38,499 bases of DNA from Micromonospora sp. KC723 (GTDB lineage: Bacteria > Actinomycetota > Actinomycetes > Mycobacteriales > Micromonosporaceae). Numbering within the stretch: the stretch's first letter is position 1; every line of letters begins with the position of its first letter. Location: assembly GCF_004348595.1 (NCBI RefSeq), contig NZ_SMKD01000048.1, positions 1 to 38,499 on the forward strand. Direction: 5' to 3'. The notes under the pieces are model-generated. The model saw only the letters and a list, made by a program, of their open reading frames with translations. It had not been told where the DNA came from and did not search any database. Shown one piece after another: positions 1 through 7,572 of the stretch. A program made the position numbers and the translations under genes.

Positions 1-166
1 CTCCGGATGGGGGCGGCGACGCCGATGCGGCCGGGGCAGTCTCGTGGGACAAGCGCTCTCCGTTTCCGGCGCAGCCGGCGAGGGGCACGAGCAGGGTCAC
101 CGTGAGGACGGCGGGCAGGCCGACGGTACGTGGGGTCACCCCGCTCGGACGTTCCCTCGCCTCCAC
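1..166 (-). CDS. Lipoprotein, N-terminal part only (gene runs off the left edge)
   Basis: Read on the minus strand, an open frame begins at a GTG at 166, or at an in-frame GTG at 139, and continues to the window edge. It encodes a short basic N-terminus, a hydrophobic stretch (LPAVLTVTLLVPLAGC) and a lipobox L-A-G-C, with the lipidated cysteine at residue 32 of the longer form. A Ser/Pro/Ala-rich linker typical of secreted actinobacterial lipoproteins follows. The longer start has GGAGCGG just upstream; the shorter one has GAGGGA about 12 nt away, so the start is not settled. No functional domain is reached before the sequence ends, so the role is unknown beyond export and membrane anchoring. 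Confidence 0.6.
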   Translation of the reverse strand, partial: MEARERPSGVTPRTVGLPAVLTVTLLVPLAGCAGNGERLSHETAPAASASPPPSG

Positions 167-286
167 CGGTTCCGCTCCGGATCCGCCGACCGGCGGTGAT
201 CCGCTCCGATCGCGGCACATCGCGCTCTCCCTCAACGCCGACACCGCGCCCTGGCCGCTTTCGGAAGGCCGGCTGGCCGGTCTGGC

Positions 287-358
287 CGGGGTCAGGTCCG
301 ACCGGGTCAGGTCCGGGCCGGTCCGGTTTGGTCGGGGTCAGGTCAGGTTCGGTCAGGC
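287..358. repeat. Short imperfect repeats of GGTCAGG(T)
   Basis: About five copies of GGTCAGG with variable GTCCG/TTCG spacers lie between the lipoprotein start and the terminator of the M6 protease gene. The stretch 167-368 otherwise shows no gene. It looks like slippage-prone low-complexity DNA; spacing is irregular, so I do not assign it as operator repeats. Confidence 0.5.
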
Positions 359-368
359 CCGGAATGGG

Positions 369-401
369 CGATGCCCGGGCAGGTGACCTGCCCGGGCATC
401 G
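369..401 (-). terminator. Hairpin terminator of the M6 protease gene
   Basis: A perfect 16-bp inverted repeat around a single central base (arm CGATGCCCGGGCAGGT) begins 20 nt downstream of the protease stop codon. There is no U-tract, as is common for actinobacterial hairpin terminators. It may also serve transcripts from the opposite direction. Confidence 0.75.
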
Positions 402-421
402 GTGCTGCGCTGATCAGCGGA

Positions 422-2815
422 TCAGGAGAAACGGACCTTCACCGAGGTGCCGTTCTGCTCCAACACCTTGATCTTGGTGCCGGTCGCGGGGAGCTTGACG
501 CCGTGGTTCGGCAGTTCCTCGTACCAGTACTTCTGGGTGTCGTCGAACAGCGGCTGCGCGGCCTGGCCACGGACGTACTGCGGCTGGCTGTTGAGGTGCA
601 GCGTGAACGAGTCGGCCTTCTTCAGGCTGAACGGCGCGTCGTAGACCTGGATCCGGGCCCGCCACGGGTTACCGGTCAGGTTGTACAGCGGCCGCGGACG
701 CGAGTCGATGATCAGGTTACGGCCCTCGCCCGGGTGGACGAAGGTGTCGTTGTCCGCCCACCGGAGGTTCCAGTAGGAGATCAGCAGACCCTCCTGGTAC
801 GCGTAGTGGTCCACGTAGTCGGGTCGGGTGTTCGCGTAGCCGAAGAAGTACGGGCCGGTCTTCAGGTACTGGTCGTACGAGACGTACGTCCGGTTGCCGG
901 CGATGTAGTAGTTGGCGAACTTGCGCTTGTAGGTCTCCTCCACCACGCTGAACCCGTTCAGGGTCCAGCCGGTGGCGCCGGCCTCGGCGCCGTCGCTGAG
1001 CAGCGTCTGCCCGTCGGCGGTCACGGTGAGGGCGTCACCGAAGAAGCCGCCGGAGGAGACACCACCGTCGGTCTGGTAGCGCAGCCGGAACTGCACGACC
1101 TTGCCGGCGAGCGCGTCCAACGGGATGTTGACGTCGACCCACTTGTCGTCGCTGGAGCCGTCCAGGGCGTAGCGCCCCGCCGAAATCTCCTTGAGGGCCT
1201 TGCCGTTGGCCGTGCCCGGCAGCGTCGCCCAGGTCTGGCCACCGTCGGTGGACGCCTCGAAGAAGAGGTAGTCGTAGTCCTCTTCGATGTTGTAGCGACC
1301 CTTCATCGACAGCGCGGCGCTGCTCTTCCCGGTGAGGTCGATGGTCCGCGTCATCGAGTTGTTCAGGTCGTCGTCGTTGCCGGAGAAGAACTGCTTGGTG
1401 CCCTCGAACGGCTTGCCGTTGTCGAAGCTGTACTCCCGCTCCGGCAGCACCACCACCGCGGCCTGGGGCTTGTCGGAGTTGTACTCCTGCGGGCCCAGCT
1501 CCAGGGTGCGCTTCTGGCCGGCGACGATGACCTCGTAGTCGAGCCAGCCGAGCTGGAGCTTGTTCCAGGCGCCGAAGTCGCCGCCGCGCTCGCCGATGCC
1601 GCCGTCGTTCTTGGCGCCGAGCCGGCTCTGGGCCATCAGGGTCCAGTGCTCGTTGTTGTTGTCCCCACCACTGGTGACGTTGTAGTCGTCCGGCAGGCCG
1701 AGGTCGTGGCCGTACTCGTGGTAGAAGACGCTCCGGCCACCGTTCTCCGGCTGGATGGTGTAGTCGCCGATCCAGACGCCGGTGTTGCCGATCTGGGTGC
1801 CGCCGGCCGGGAAGTTCACCGGGCCGGTGTTGCCCTGGTCGGAGGCGAAGGCGTACCACCGGTGGCTCCAGATGGCGTCCTCACCCTGGTGCGGGTCACC
1901 GTCGGCCTCGTCGCCGCCGGCGTGGACGATCTGGAAGTGGTCGATGTAGCCGTCGGGCTCGTTGAAGTCACCGTCGGTGTCGTGGTCGTACCGGTCCCAG
2001 TTGTCCATCGCCTGGACGTCGGCGGCGATCTCCTGGTCGGAGCGCCCCTTCGCCTTCTGGTCGGCAACCCACTGGTTGGCGGCGTCGCGGACCAGGGCCC
2101 AGGTGTTGGTGCAGACGTTCGAGCCGCAGGGGTAGCCGCCCGAGCGGCCGTACCGGGCCTCGTTGTACGGGACCTTGACCCAGTCGGTGACCGTGCCGTC
2201 GACGCTGTAGCGGCCCGAGGACTGGGCCTCGTAGTACTGCTTCAGCGACTCGTCGCCCTGACCGGTTCCGAAGTAGAGCTTCCGGAAGTAGTCAGCGCTG
2301 TAGTCGGCCTGCCAGACGGTGGAGTTGTCCACCGCCCGGTTGGGCTTGGGGATCTGGTTGTGCAGCGGACCGTCGAACCGGGTCGGACCCGGGGTGGCCG
2401 GGTCGGTGTCCTTGTCCGGGAAGTTCGGGTGCCGGTCGTTGCCGAACTCGGCGAGGATCACGAAGATCCGGTCGGTCTTCTCGCGGGACAGCTCGACGTA
2501 CTGGTCCTGGGTCGGGGTGCTGGCCCCGAACGTCCGGGCGCTGCGACCCTCGGCCTGGGTCTTGCCGACCTTGACGACCGTGCTGCCGTTGATCCGCTGC
2601 GCCTTGGCCTTGCCCGAGAGAACCTCGCTCAGGCCCTCCTGGCGCAGTGCCCGCCGCTTGGTTTCCAGCGGGTTGGGCAGATCGTGGTCGAGTTGGGCGA
2701 GGTCGGGGTTCTGGGCCGCCGGCTTCGGCGTCGGCGCGGCGTTGGCCGACGGACTGGTCAACAGCACTGTCGCCGTCAGCGAAAGCCCGAGCACACCCAC
2801 TGCGACTTTGCGCAC
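422..2815 (-). CDS. Secreted M6-family metalloprotease (immune inhibitor A type)
   Basis: The 797-residue precursor has a Sec signal peptide (basic start, hydrophobic core, A-x-A at about residues 25-27), then a propeptide and catalytic region. The zinc site HEYGH at residues 366-370, followed by D-L-G-L-P-D-D, is the HExxHxxGxxD signature of peptidase family M6. A D-x-D-x-D-G loop around 277-283 is probably a calcium site. The C-terminal third fits the MAM/beta-sandwich part of immune inhibitor A. The start is a GTG with GGAGGT seven bases upstream. The gene is monocistronic, with a perfect hairpin after it. The family degrades extracellular proteins; substrates here are unknown. Length and motifs are intact, so it is probably functional. 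Confidence 0.93.
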   Translation of the reverse strand: MRKVAVGVLGLSLTATVLLTSPSANAAPTPKPAAQNPDLAQLDHDLPNPLETKRRALRQEGLSEVLSGKAKAQRINGSTVVKVGKTQAEGRSARTFGASTPTQDQYVELSREKTDRIFVILAEFGNDRHPNFPDKDTDPATPGPTRFDGPLHNQIPKPNRAVDNSTVWQADYSADYFRKLYFGTGQGDESLKQYYEAQSSGRYSVDGTVTDWVKVPYNEARYGRSGGYPCGSNVCTNTWALVRDAANQWVADQKAKGRSDQEIAADVQAMDNWDRYDHDTDGDFNEPDGYIDHFQIVHAGGDEADGDPHQGEDAIWSHRWYAFASDQGNTGPVNFPAGGTQIGNTGVWIGDYTIQPENGGRSVFYHEYGHDLGLPDDYNVTSGGDNNNEHWTLMAQSRLGAKNDGGIGERGGDFGAWNKLQLGWLDYEVIVAGQKRTLELGPQEYNSDKPQAAVVVLPEREYSFDNGKPFEGTKQFFSGNDDDLNNSMTRTIDLTGKSSAALSMKGRYNIEEDYDYLFFEASTDGGQTWATLPGTANGKALKEISAGRYALDGSSDDKWVDVNIPLDALAGKVVQFRLRYQTDGGVSSGGFFGDALTVTADGQTLLSDGAEAGATGWTLNGFSVVEETYKRKFANYYIAGNRTYVSYDQYLKTGPYFFGYANTRPDYVDHYAYQEGLLISYWNLRWADNDTFVHPGEGRNLIIDSRPRPLYNLTGNPWRARIQVYDAPFSLKKADSFTLHLNSQPQYVRGQAAQPLFDDTQKYWYEELPNHGVKLPATGTKIKVLEQNGTSVKVRFS

Positions 2816-3122
2816 GTGGTACCTCCGGTGTGAGGGAACCGGCCCAACGGGGGTAGGGGCCGGTAGTAGGCGTCCAACTGGGTGAGACCAGTGGGACTCA
2901 TGGTGAAGATAGACATTGGCCGCAGCGCTGGGAAGATGCCCCCGTCAGTTTGTTGCAACTTCTTGATGGGAACGCTTTGCACTGTCACAGCTCTGCGCCT
3001 TGCCACCCCTTCTGAGCAGGTTGGATGTGAGTCGCGGCAACAGAAGTGACAGATTTCGATCCGTTTGTGAGTGCTCTCCGTAATCGCCACCCCGGTCGGC
3101 TTCCGTTCCCGGAAAAGACGAC
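2816..3122 (-). promoter_or_regulatory. Gene-free region upstream of the M6 protease
   Basis: About 300 nt without a convincing gene. It has lower G+C than its surroundings, as expected for a regulatory region. The only marked structure is a widely separated inverted repeat, CTGTCAC at 2982-2988 and GTGACAG at 3046-3052. I could not identify a firm -10/-35 pair. Confidence 0.35.
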
Positions 3123-3156
3123 GGTGGGTGGCGGTCCGCGCGGACCGCCACCCACC
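3123..3156 (-). terminator. Perfect palindromic terminator of acs
   Basis: Two 16-nt arms (GGTGGGTGGCGGTCCG and its complement) around a central CG form a perfect 34-nt palindrome 17 nt beyond the acs stop codon. Confidence 0.75.
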
Positions 3157-3173
3157 GAGGGGTACGCCTGACG

Positions 3174-5168
3174 TCAGTCCTCGTCGGACTTGCCGCCGCT
3201 CATCCCCGAGGAGATCAGTTCCATCACCGAGGAGTCCTGGAGCGTGGTCACGTCGCCGAGTGACCGGTTCTCCGCCACGTCCCGCAGCAACCGGCGCATG
3301 ATCTTGCCGGAGCGGGTCTTCGGCAGCTCCGGCACCAGCATGATCTGCCGCGGCTTGGCGATCGGGCCGAGTGTCTTCGCCACGTGGTTGCGCAACTCCG
3401 CGATCAACTGTTCGCCCGCCGCGCCGGCGGTGTCCGTGGTGCCGCGCGGGATGGCGAAAGCGACGATCGCCTGGCCGGTGGTCGGGTCGGTCGCGCCCAC
3501 CACCGCCGCCTCGGCCACCGCCGGGTGCGACACCAGCGCCGACTCCACCTCCGTGGTGGAGATGTTGTGCCCGGACACCAGCATCACGTCGTCGACCCGG
3601 CCGAGCAGCCAGATGTGCCCGTCGTTGTCCTTCTTCGCCCCGTCCCCGGCGAAGTAGACCCAGTCACCCTCGCCGCCCGAGCCGGCACCCGCGCCGAACC
3701 GGGACCAGTACGTCTCGATGAACCGGTTGTCGTCGCCCCAGATGGTGCGCAGCATCGACGGCCACGGCTCCCGCAGCACCAGGTAACCACCGCCGCCGTT
3801 CGGCACCGGCTGACCCTGGTCGTCCACCACGTCGGCGCTGATCCCCGGTAGCGCGGTCATCGCCGAACCCGGCTTGGCGGCGGTGACCCCGGGCAGCGGG
3901 GAGATCATGACGGCGCCGGTCTCGGTCTGCCACCAGGTGTCCACCACCGGCAGCTCACCCCGGCCGACGTGCTGCCGGTACCACATCCACGCCTCCGGGT
4001 TGATCGGCTCGCCGACGCTGCCCAGCAGGCGCAGCGACGTCAGGTCGTACCCGGCGGGGATGTCCTCGCCCCACTTCATCATGGTGCGGATCAGCGTCGG
4101 CGCGGTGTAGAGGATGGTCACCTTGTACTTGTCGACGATCTCCCAGAACCGGCCCTTGTGCGGGGTGTCCGGGGTGCCCTCGTACATCACCTGGGTCACC
4201 CCGTTGGAGAGCGGGCCGTACACGATGTACGAGTGCCCGGTGACCCAGCCGATGTCGGCGGTGCACCAGTAGACGTCGCTCTCCGGCTTCAGGTCGAAGA
4301 CCGCGTGCGCCGTCCAGGACGCCTGGGTGAGGTAGCCGCCGGTGGTGTGCAGGATGCCCTTCGGTCGGGCCGTGGTGCCGCTGGTGTACAGGATGAACAG
4401 CGGGTGCTCGGCGTCGAACGCCTCGGCGGTGTGCTCCGGCGAGGCGGCCTCCACCGTCTCGTGCCACCAACGGTCCTTGGCCGACCAGGCGACCTCCTCA
4501 CCGGTGCGACGGACCACCAGCACGTGCTCCACCGACGGGCACTTCGCCACCGCCTCGTCCACGGTCGGCTTCAACGCCGACGGCTTGCCCCGGCGGTAGC
4601 CGCCGTCCGCGGTGATCACCACCTTGGCGGTGGCGTCCTGGATCCGGTTGGTCAGCGCGTCGGCGGAGAAGCCGCCGAAGACCACGCTGTGGGTGGCGCC
4701 GATCCGGGCGCAGGCCAGCATCGCCACCGCCGCCTCGGGGATCATGGGCAGGTAGATCGCCACCCGGTCGCCGGCGGTCACCCCCAGCTCGGTCAGCGCG
4801 TTCGCCGCCTGGCAGGTCAGCCGGTGCAGGTCGGCGTAGGTGAGGGTACGGGTGTCCCCCGGCTCGCCCTCCCAGTGGATCGCCACCCGGTCACCCCGGC
4901 CAGCCTCCACGTGCCGGTCCAGGCAGTTGTACGCCACATTGAGCCGGCCACCGACGAACCACTTCGCGAAGGGCGGGTTCGACCAGTCCAGCGTCTGCTC
5001 CCACGGCTGCGCCCAGGTCAGCCGCCCGGCCTGCGTCTCCCAGAAGGCGAGCCGATCCGCAGCGGCCTCCGCGTACGCGTCGGCGGTGACGTTGGCCTCC
5101 GCGGCGAGTGCGGCCGGCGGCGGGAACTGGCGCGTCTCGTTCAGCAGGTTGGCCAATGCCTCACTCAT
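3174..5168 (-). CDS. acs: Acetyl-CoA synthetase (AMP-forming)
   Basis: 664 residues, the usual Acs length. It activates acetate with ATP to acetyl-AMP and then acetyl-CoA. Visible signatures are the phosphate-binding loop YTSGTTARPKG (261-271), the acetate-pocket motif TWWQTETG (412-419, with the Trp that restricts the pocket to acetate), the hinge region GRVDD, and the C-terminal P-K-T-R-S-G-K with catalytic Lys622. That lysine is the one inactivated by acetylation in other bacteria. The ATG start has AAGGAG eight bases upstream. A TAGCCT hexamer at 5213-5218 may be its -10 element. The gene stands alone, divergent from the Fic-like gene and followed by a strong hairpin. In M. tuberculosis acs also lies close to the HAD-ssd-Tad region. 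Confidence 0.97.
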   Translation of the reverse strand: MSEALANLLNETRQFPPPAALAAEANVTADAYAEAAADRLAFWETQAGRLTWAQPWEQTLDWSNPPFAKWFVGGRLNVAYNCLDRHVEAGRGDRVAIHWEGEPGDTRTLTYADLHRLTCQAANALTELGVTAGDRVAIYLPMIPEAAVAMLACARIGATHSVVFGGFSADALTNRIQDATAKVVITADGGYRRGKPSALKPTVDEAVAKCPSVEHVLVVRRTGEEVAWSAKDRWWHETVEAASPEHTAEAFDAEHPLFILYTSGTTARPKGILHTTGGYLTQASWTAHAVFDLKPESDVYWCTADIGWVTGHSYIVYGPLSNGVTQVMYEGTPDTPHKGRFWEIVDKYKVTILYTAPTLIRTMMKWGEDIPAGYDLTSLRLLGSVGEPINPEAWMWYRQHVGRGELPVVDTWWQTETGAVMISPLPGVTAAKPGSAMTALPGISADVVDDQGQPVPNGGGGYLVLREPWPSMLRTIWGDDNRFIETYWSRFGAGAGSGGEGDWVYFAGDGAKKDNDGHIWLLGRVDDVMLVSGHNISTTEVESALVSHPAVAEAAVVGATDPTTGQAIVAFAIPRGTTDTAGAAGEQLIAELRNHVAKTLGPIAKPRQIMLVPELPKTRSGKIMRRLLRDVAENRSLGDVTTLQDSSVMELISSGMSGGKSDED

Positions 5169-5212
5169 GCGGTGACTCCTTCGTCCTGTGACCTGCGTCT
5201 CCTACCCGGCTG

Positions 5213-5218
5213 AGGCTA
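5213..5218 (-). promoter_or_regulatory. Possible -10 element of acs
   Basis: TAGCCT on the minus strand, 44 nt upstream of the acs ATG, fits the TAnnnT pattern seen elsewhere in the window. No clear -35 was found; position and sequence are the only support. Confidence 0.35.
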
Positions 5219-5343
5219 GTCGCGGGGCTCGACGCCCGCGACAGCTTGCCCGCCGTCCGCGCCCAGCGGCCCGCGCCACGCGCCCGACGGTGGCACCGGT
5301 CGCCTTGCGGGCGGGCGCCGGCCGGCGGGGACGCCGGAGTCGC

Positions 5344-5349
5344 TAGCGT
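5344..5349 (+). promoter_or_regulatory. -10 element TAGCGT, leaderless promoter
   Basis: TAGCGT ends six nucleotides before the GTG at 5356. At this distance transcription would begin at or next to the start codon. No ribosome site is available, so a leaderless mRNA is the simplest reading. Confidence 0.6.
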
Positions 5350-5355
5350 GGCGGA

Positions 5356-6102
5356 GTGACCACCGATCCGCTCGCCCCGCTACTCGCGCTCGCCGACATC
5401 GCCCCCGCCGTCGAACGGGCCCGCGAGCGGGTGGACGAGGCGATGCGGCACCGCGCGTTGCGCCGGCACGGTGGCCAGGTCGCGGCCGAGGCCGGCCTCC
5501 GGTCCGCGGTGGCCAGCGCCGCCCTGGAGGGGTACCCCCACGAGCGTGAGGAGGTCCGGGCCGGCACGGTCACCGAGCCGGTGCTACAGGGCGCGCTGCG
5601 GGTCGCCGGGGCGCTGCCCGGCCTGACCGAGCTGTGGCCGAAGGCGCCCCGACAGGCCCTGGCGAAGCTGCACGTCCTCGCCGCCCGCGACGTGGTCTTC
5701 GAGGCGGAGTTGGGCCGTCCGGTGGCTGATCCCGTGGTCGCCGCCCGGCTGGACGGGCTGGCCGGGCTGGTCGCGGGAGGAACAGCCGTCCCGCCACTGG
5801 TCCTGGCCGCAGTCGTGCACGGTGAACTGCTCAACCTGCGCCCGTTCGCCGGGCCGTCCGGCGTGGTGGCCCGGGCCGCGGCCCGGCTGGTGCTGATGTC
5901 CCGCGGCTTCGATCCGCGCGGCCTGGTCGCCGTCGACGTGGGGCACCGCGAGCGGGAACCCGAGTACGTGGGCGCGGCGGGCGCGTTCGCCACCGGCACC
6001 CCCGATGGGCTGCGCTCCTGGCTCAAGCACTACATGGCGGCCGTCGAGATGGGGGCCGACCAGCTCACCGCCATCGGCGACGAGGTGCTCGCGGCGGCCT
6101 AG
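5356..6102 (+). CDS. Degenerate Fic-fold protein with intact inhibitory motif
   Basis: 248 residues. Residues 162-173 (RPFAGPSGVVAR) align with the Fic catalytic loop HPFxxGNGRxxR, but the catalytic His is Arg162, Asn is Ser168 and the first Arg is Val170; the final Arg173 is kept. Upstream, S54-A-A-L-E58-G59 matches the class II Fic inhibitory helix motif [S/T]xxxE[G/N]. I therefore read it as a Fic-family relative that has lost AMP-transfer chemistry, or does something different. It is expressed from a leaderless promoter and converges on the HAD gene with 36 bp between them. From memory, its place beside the HAD gene matches the M. tuberculosis Rv3662c-Rv3661 pair. No partner gene is evident. 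Confidence 0.75.
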   Translation: MTTDPLAPLLALADIAPAVERARERVDEAMRHRALRRHGGQVAAEAGLRSAVASAALEGYPHEREEVRAGTVTEPVLQGALRVAGALPGLTELWPKAPRQALAKLHVLAARDVVFEAELGRPVADPVVAARLDGLAGLVAGGTAVPPLVLAAVVHGELLNLRPFAGPSGVVARAAARLVLMSRGFDPRGLVAVDVGHREREPEYVGAAGAFATGTPDGLRSWLKHYMAAVEMGADQLTAIGDEVLAAA

Positions 6103-6138
6103 CGTCGGACATCGCTTCCTCCCGGGTGCGGAGGCAGG

Positions 6139-6942
6139 TCAGGCGGCGGGGGCGGTCCGGGTGCGGCGGTGCCGGCCGTACCAGGCGATGCCGATGGCCA
6201 CCCCGACGCCCACCCCGAGCGCCGCCGCGGCGACCGGCACGGCCGGACGTCCCCGCAGCCGGCGTCCGAGCGGGATCGGGTGCCGGAACTCCAGCACCGG
6301 CCAGGCGTTCTCCGCGGCCAGCCTGCGCAGGGCCCGGTCCGGGTTGACCACGGTGGGATGACCCACGCACTCCAGCAGCGGCCGGTCACTGTACGAGTCC
6401 GAGTAGGCGAAGGAGTCGGCGAGGTCGTACCCCCGGGCGGCGGCCAGTTCGCTCACCGCCTCGACCTTGCTCGGCCCGGCGGCGTAGAACTCCACCTCGC
6501 CGCTGTACCGGCCGTCCTCGACCGTCATCCGGGTGGCGATCACGTCGGTCACGCCGAGCAGTTCACCGATCGGCCGGACCATCTCCTCGCCGGAGGCGGA
6601 GACCAGGACGACGTCCCGGCCGGCGGCCTGGTGCTCCTCGATGAGGGCGGCGGCCTCCGCGTACACGTAGGGGTTGATCAGCTCGTGCAGTGTCTCGGCG
6701 ACGATCTGGCGCACCTGGTCCACCGGCCAGCCCTTGCAGAGCGTGGCCAGGTAGTCCCGGGTTCGGGCCATGGTCTGTTCGTCGGTGCCGCCCAGCCGGA
6801 ACATCAGCTGCGCGTACGCCGACTTGACCACGTCCCGCCGGGTGATCAGACCGTCCCGGTAGAACGGCCGGCCGAACGCCAGGGCGCTCGACTTGGCGAT
6901 GACGGTTTTGTCCAAATCGAAGAAAGCGGCACTTCGGCCCAC
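6139..6942 (-). CDS. HAD-IB family phosphatase with C-terminal membrane anchor
   Basis: From the GTG at 6942 the protein has 267 residues. HAD motif I is F-D-L-D-K-T (D9 and D11 of this form), motif II V-S-A-S-G, motif III the Lys of P-S-K-V-E, and motif IV Y-S-D-S-Y-S-D. This is the SerB-like HAD-IB subfamily (TIGR01490 type), which removes phosphate from small molecules; the substrate is unknown. After the catalytic domain comes one hydrophobic helix (VPVAAAALGVGVGVAIGIAW) and a basic tail, suggesting membrane tethering. An ATG at 6963 is in frame, but a TAGACT -10 hexamer overlaps the codons between the two, so the shorter start fits better. It is the counterpart of Rv3661, divergent from the 6C RNA. 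Confidence 0.88.
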   Translation of the reverse strand: MGRSAAFFDLDKTVIAKSSALAFGRPFYRDGLITRRDVVKSAYAQLMFRLGGTDEQTMARTRDYLATLCKGWPVDQVRQIVAETLHELINPYVYAEAAALIEEHQAAGRDVVLVSASGEEMVRPIGELLGVTDVIATRMTVEDGRYSGEVEFYAAGPSKVEAVSELAAARGYDLADSFAYSDSYSDRPLLECVGHPTVVNPDRALRRLAAENAWPVLEFRHPIPLGRRLRGRPAVPVAAAALGVGVGVAIGIAWYGRHRRTRTAPAA

Positions 6943-6950
6943 GGCGCGAA

Positions 6951-6956
6951 AGTCTA
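6951..6956 (-). promoter_or_regulatory. -10 element TAGACT, leaderless promoter of the HAD gene
   Basis: TAGACT lies eight nucleotides upstream of the GTG at 6942 on the minus strand. It sits inside the codons that a start at 6963 would need, which argues for the downstream start. Confidence 0.5.
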
Positions 6957-7130
6957 GTCCCATGGTCTATCGTCGGCGGGTGCCTGGGGCCCGCAGATGC
7001 TCCGACCTGGGCTCCCGAGGTGCGGACACCCCTGCTCTGAGTGACAGCGATCACACTCAAGGGTCACATTTTCGCGATGAGTGGGGTCGACACCACTCGA
7101 CGTGAACAGCGCGCTCGGGCATGCTTGTCA

Positions 7131-7544
7131 TCACGACGAGTGCTCATATCTCGGACAGTTGCAGACCCTCGGCGGTTGCACCCCCCGTAACCGTCGAGTG
7201 GTTCGGCTCAACCCCCCCGGAGCCGAACCTCCCGACGACCCCCGTCTCCCCCCGACGGGGGTCGTCCCTTTCCCGGTCTCCCCCGGCCCAGGTGAAGGCG
7301 CGTTCTCCGGGGCCGTCGGGCCGGGCGACAGGCGGAAAGTCAGCGAATCGTCAGCGAACGTCAGCCGCACCCGGTCGGCGTGGTCCTCGGGCGTGTGCGT
7401 GTACCGGTCCAGCGTCGTCGACGCCTTCTCGTGCCCCGCCACCCGCCGCAGCACGTTGACCGGCACCCCGTCCGTCACCAGGCACGTGATGTACGAGTGC
7501 CGCAGGTCGCGGAACCGCAGCCCGCCGACCGCCGACCCAGGCAT
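7131..7544 (-). pseudogene. Tyrosine integrase, C-terminal remnant
   Basis: Only the last part of a phage-type tyrosine recombinase is recognisable. GLRFRDLRHSY near 7524-7492 holds the second catalytic Arg, but the preceding His of HxxR is Arg. GHEKASTTLDRYTH near 7433-7395 holds the third His and the nucleophilic Tyr (7401-7403). Upstream of about 7544 the frame stays open but the sequence is no longer integrase; it is antisense to the neighbouring membrane gene. The N-terminal and core-binding domains are missing. The 3' end is uncertain because the frame runs on into the 6C RNA on the opposite strand; homology ends near 7320. This is evidence of a former mobile element at the edge of the accessory block. 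No att repeats were recognised. Confidence 0.75.
7157..7270 (+). ncRNA. 6C RNA (B11-like small RNA)
   Basis: Two adjacent perfect hairpins expose C-rich loops. The first has a 10-bp stem at 7200-7209/7220-7229 with loop AACCCCCCCG. The second has a 13-bp stem at 7234-7246/7254-7266 with loop TCCCCCC. A further CCCCCC precedes them at 7181-7186. Two hairpins with at least six C in each loop define the actinobacterial 6C RNA family, called B11 in M. tuberculosis. B11 lies between the HAD gene and ssd, divergent from the HAD gene, exactly the relation seen here. The second hairpin followed by CCCTTTCCC should also end transcription. The 5' end is a guess; TTGTCA at 7125-7130 with ATATCT near 7146 is a possible promoter. 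Such RNAs act by C-loop pairing with G-rich ribosome sites. Confidence 0.82.
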
Positions 7545-7572
7545 GCCGATCTGGCTAGAGCATCTCCATGGG

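Noticed and set aside
371..2833. 820-codon open frame on the plus strand
   Set aside because: It is antisense to the M6 protease, whose frame has a signal peptide and the zinc site. High GC leaves long spurious frames; composition is Val/Gly/Arg-rich with no domain.
2776..3090. 104-codon frame upstream of the M6 protease
   Set aside because: Overlaps the protease ribosome site and start, and has poor codon bias.
7081..7459. Plus-strand open frames across the 6C region
   Set aside because: They run through the two perfect hairpins and a Pro-rich translation with no domain; RNA structure explains the region better.
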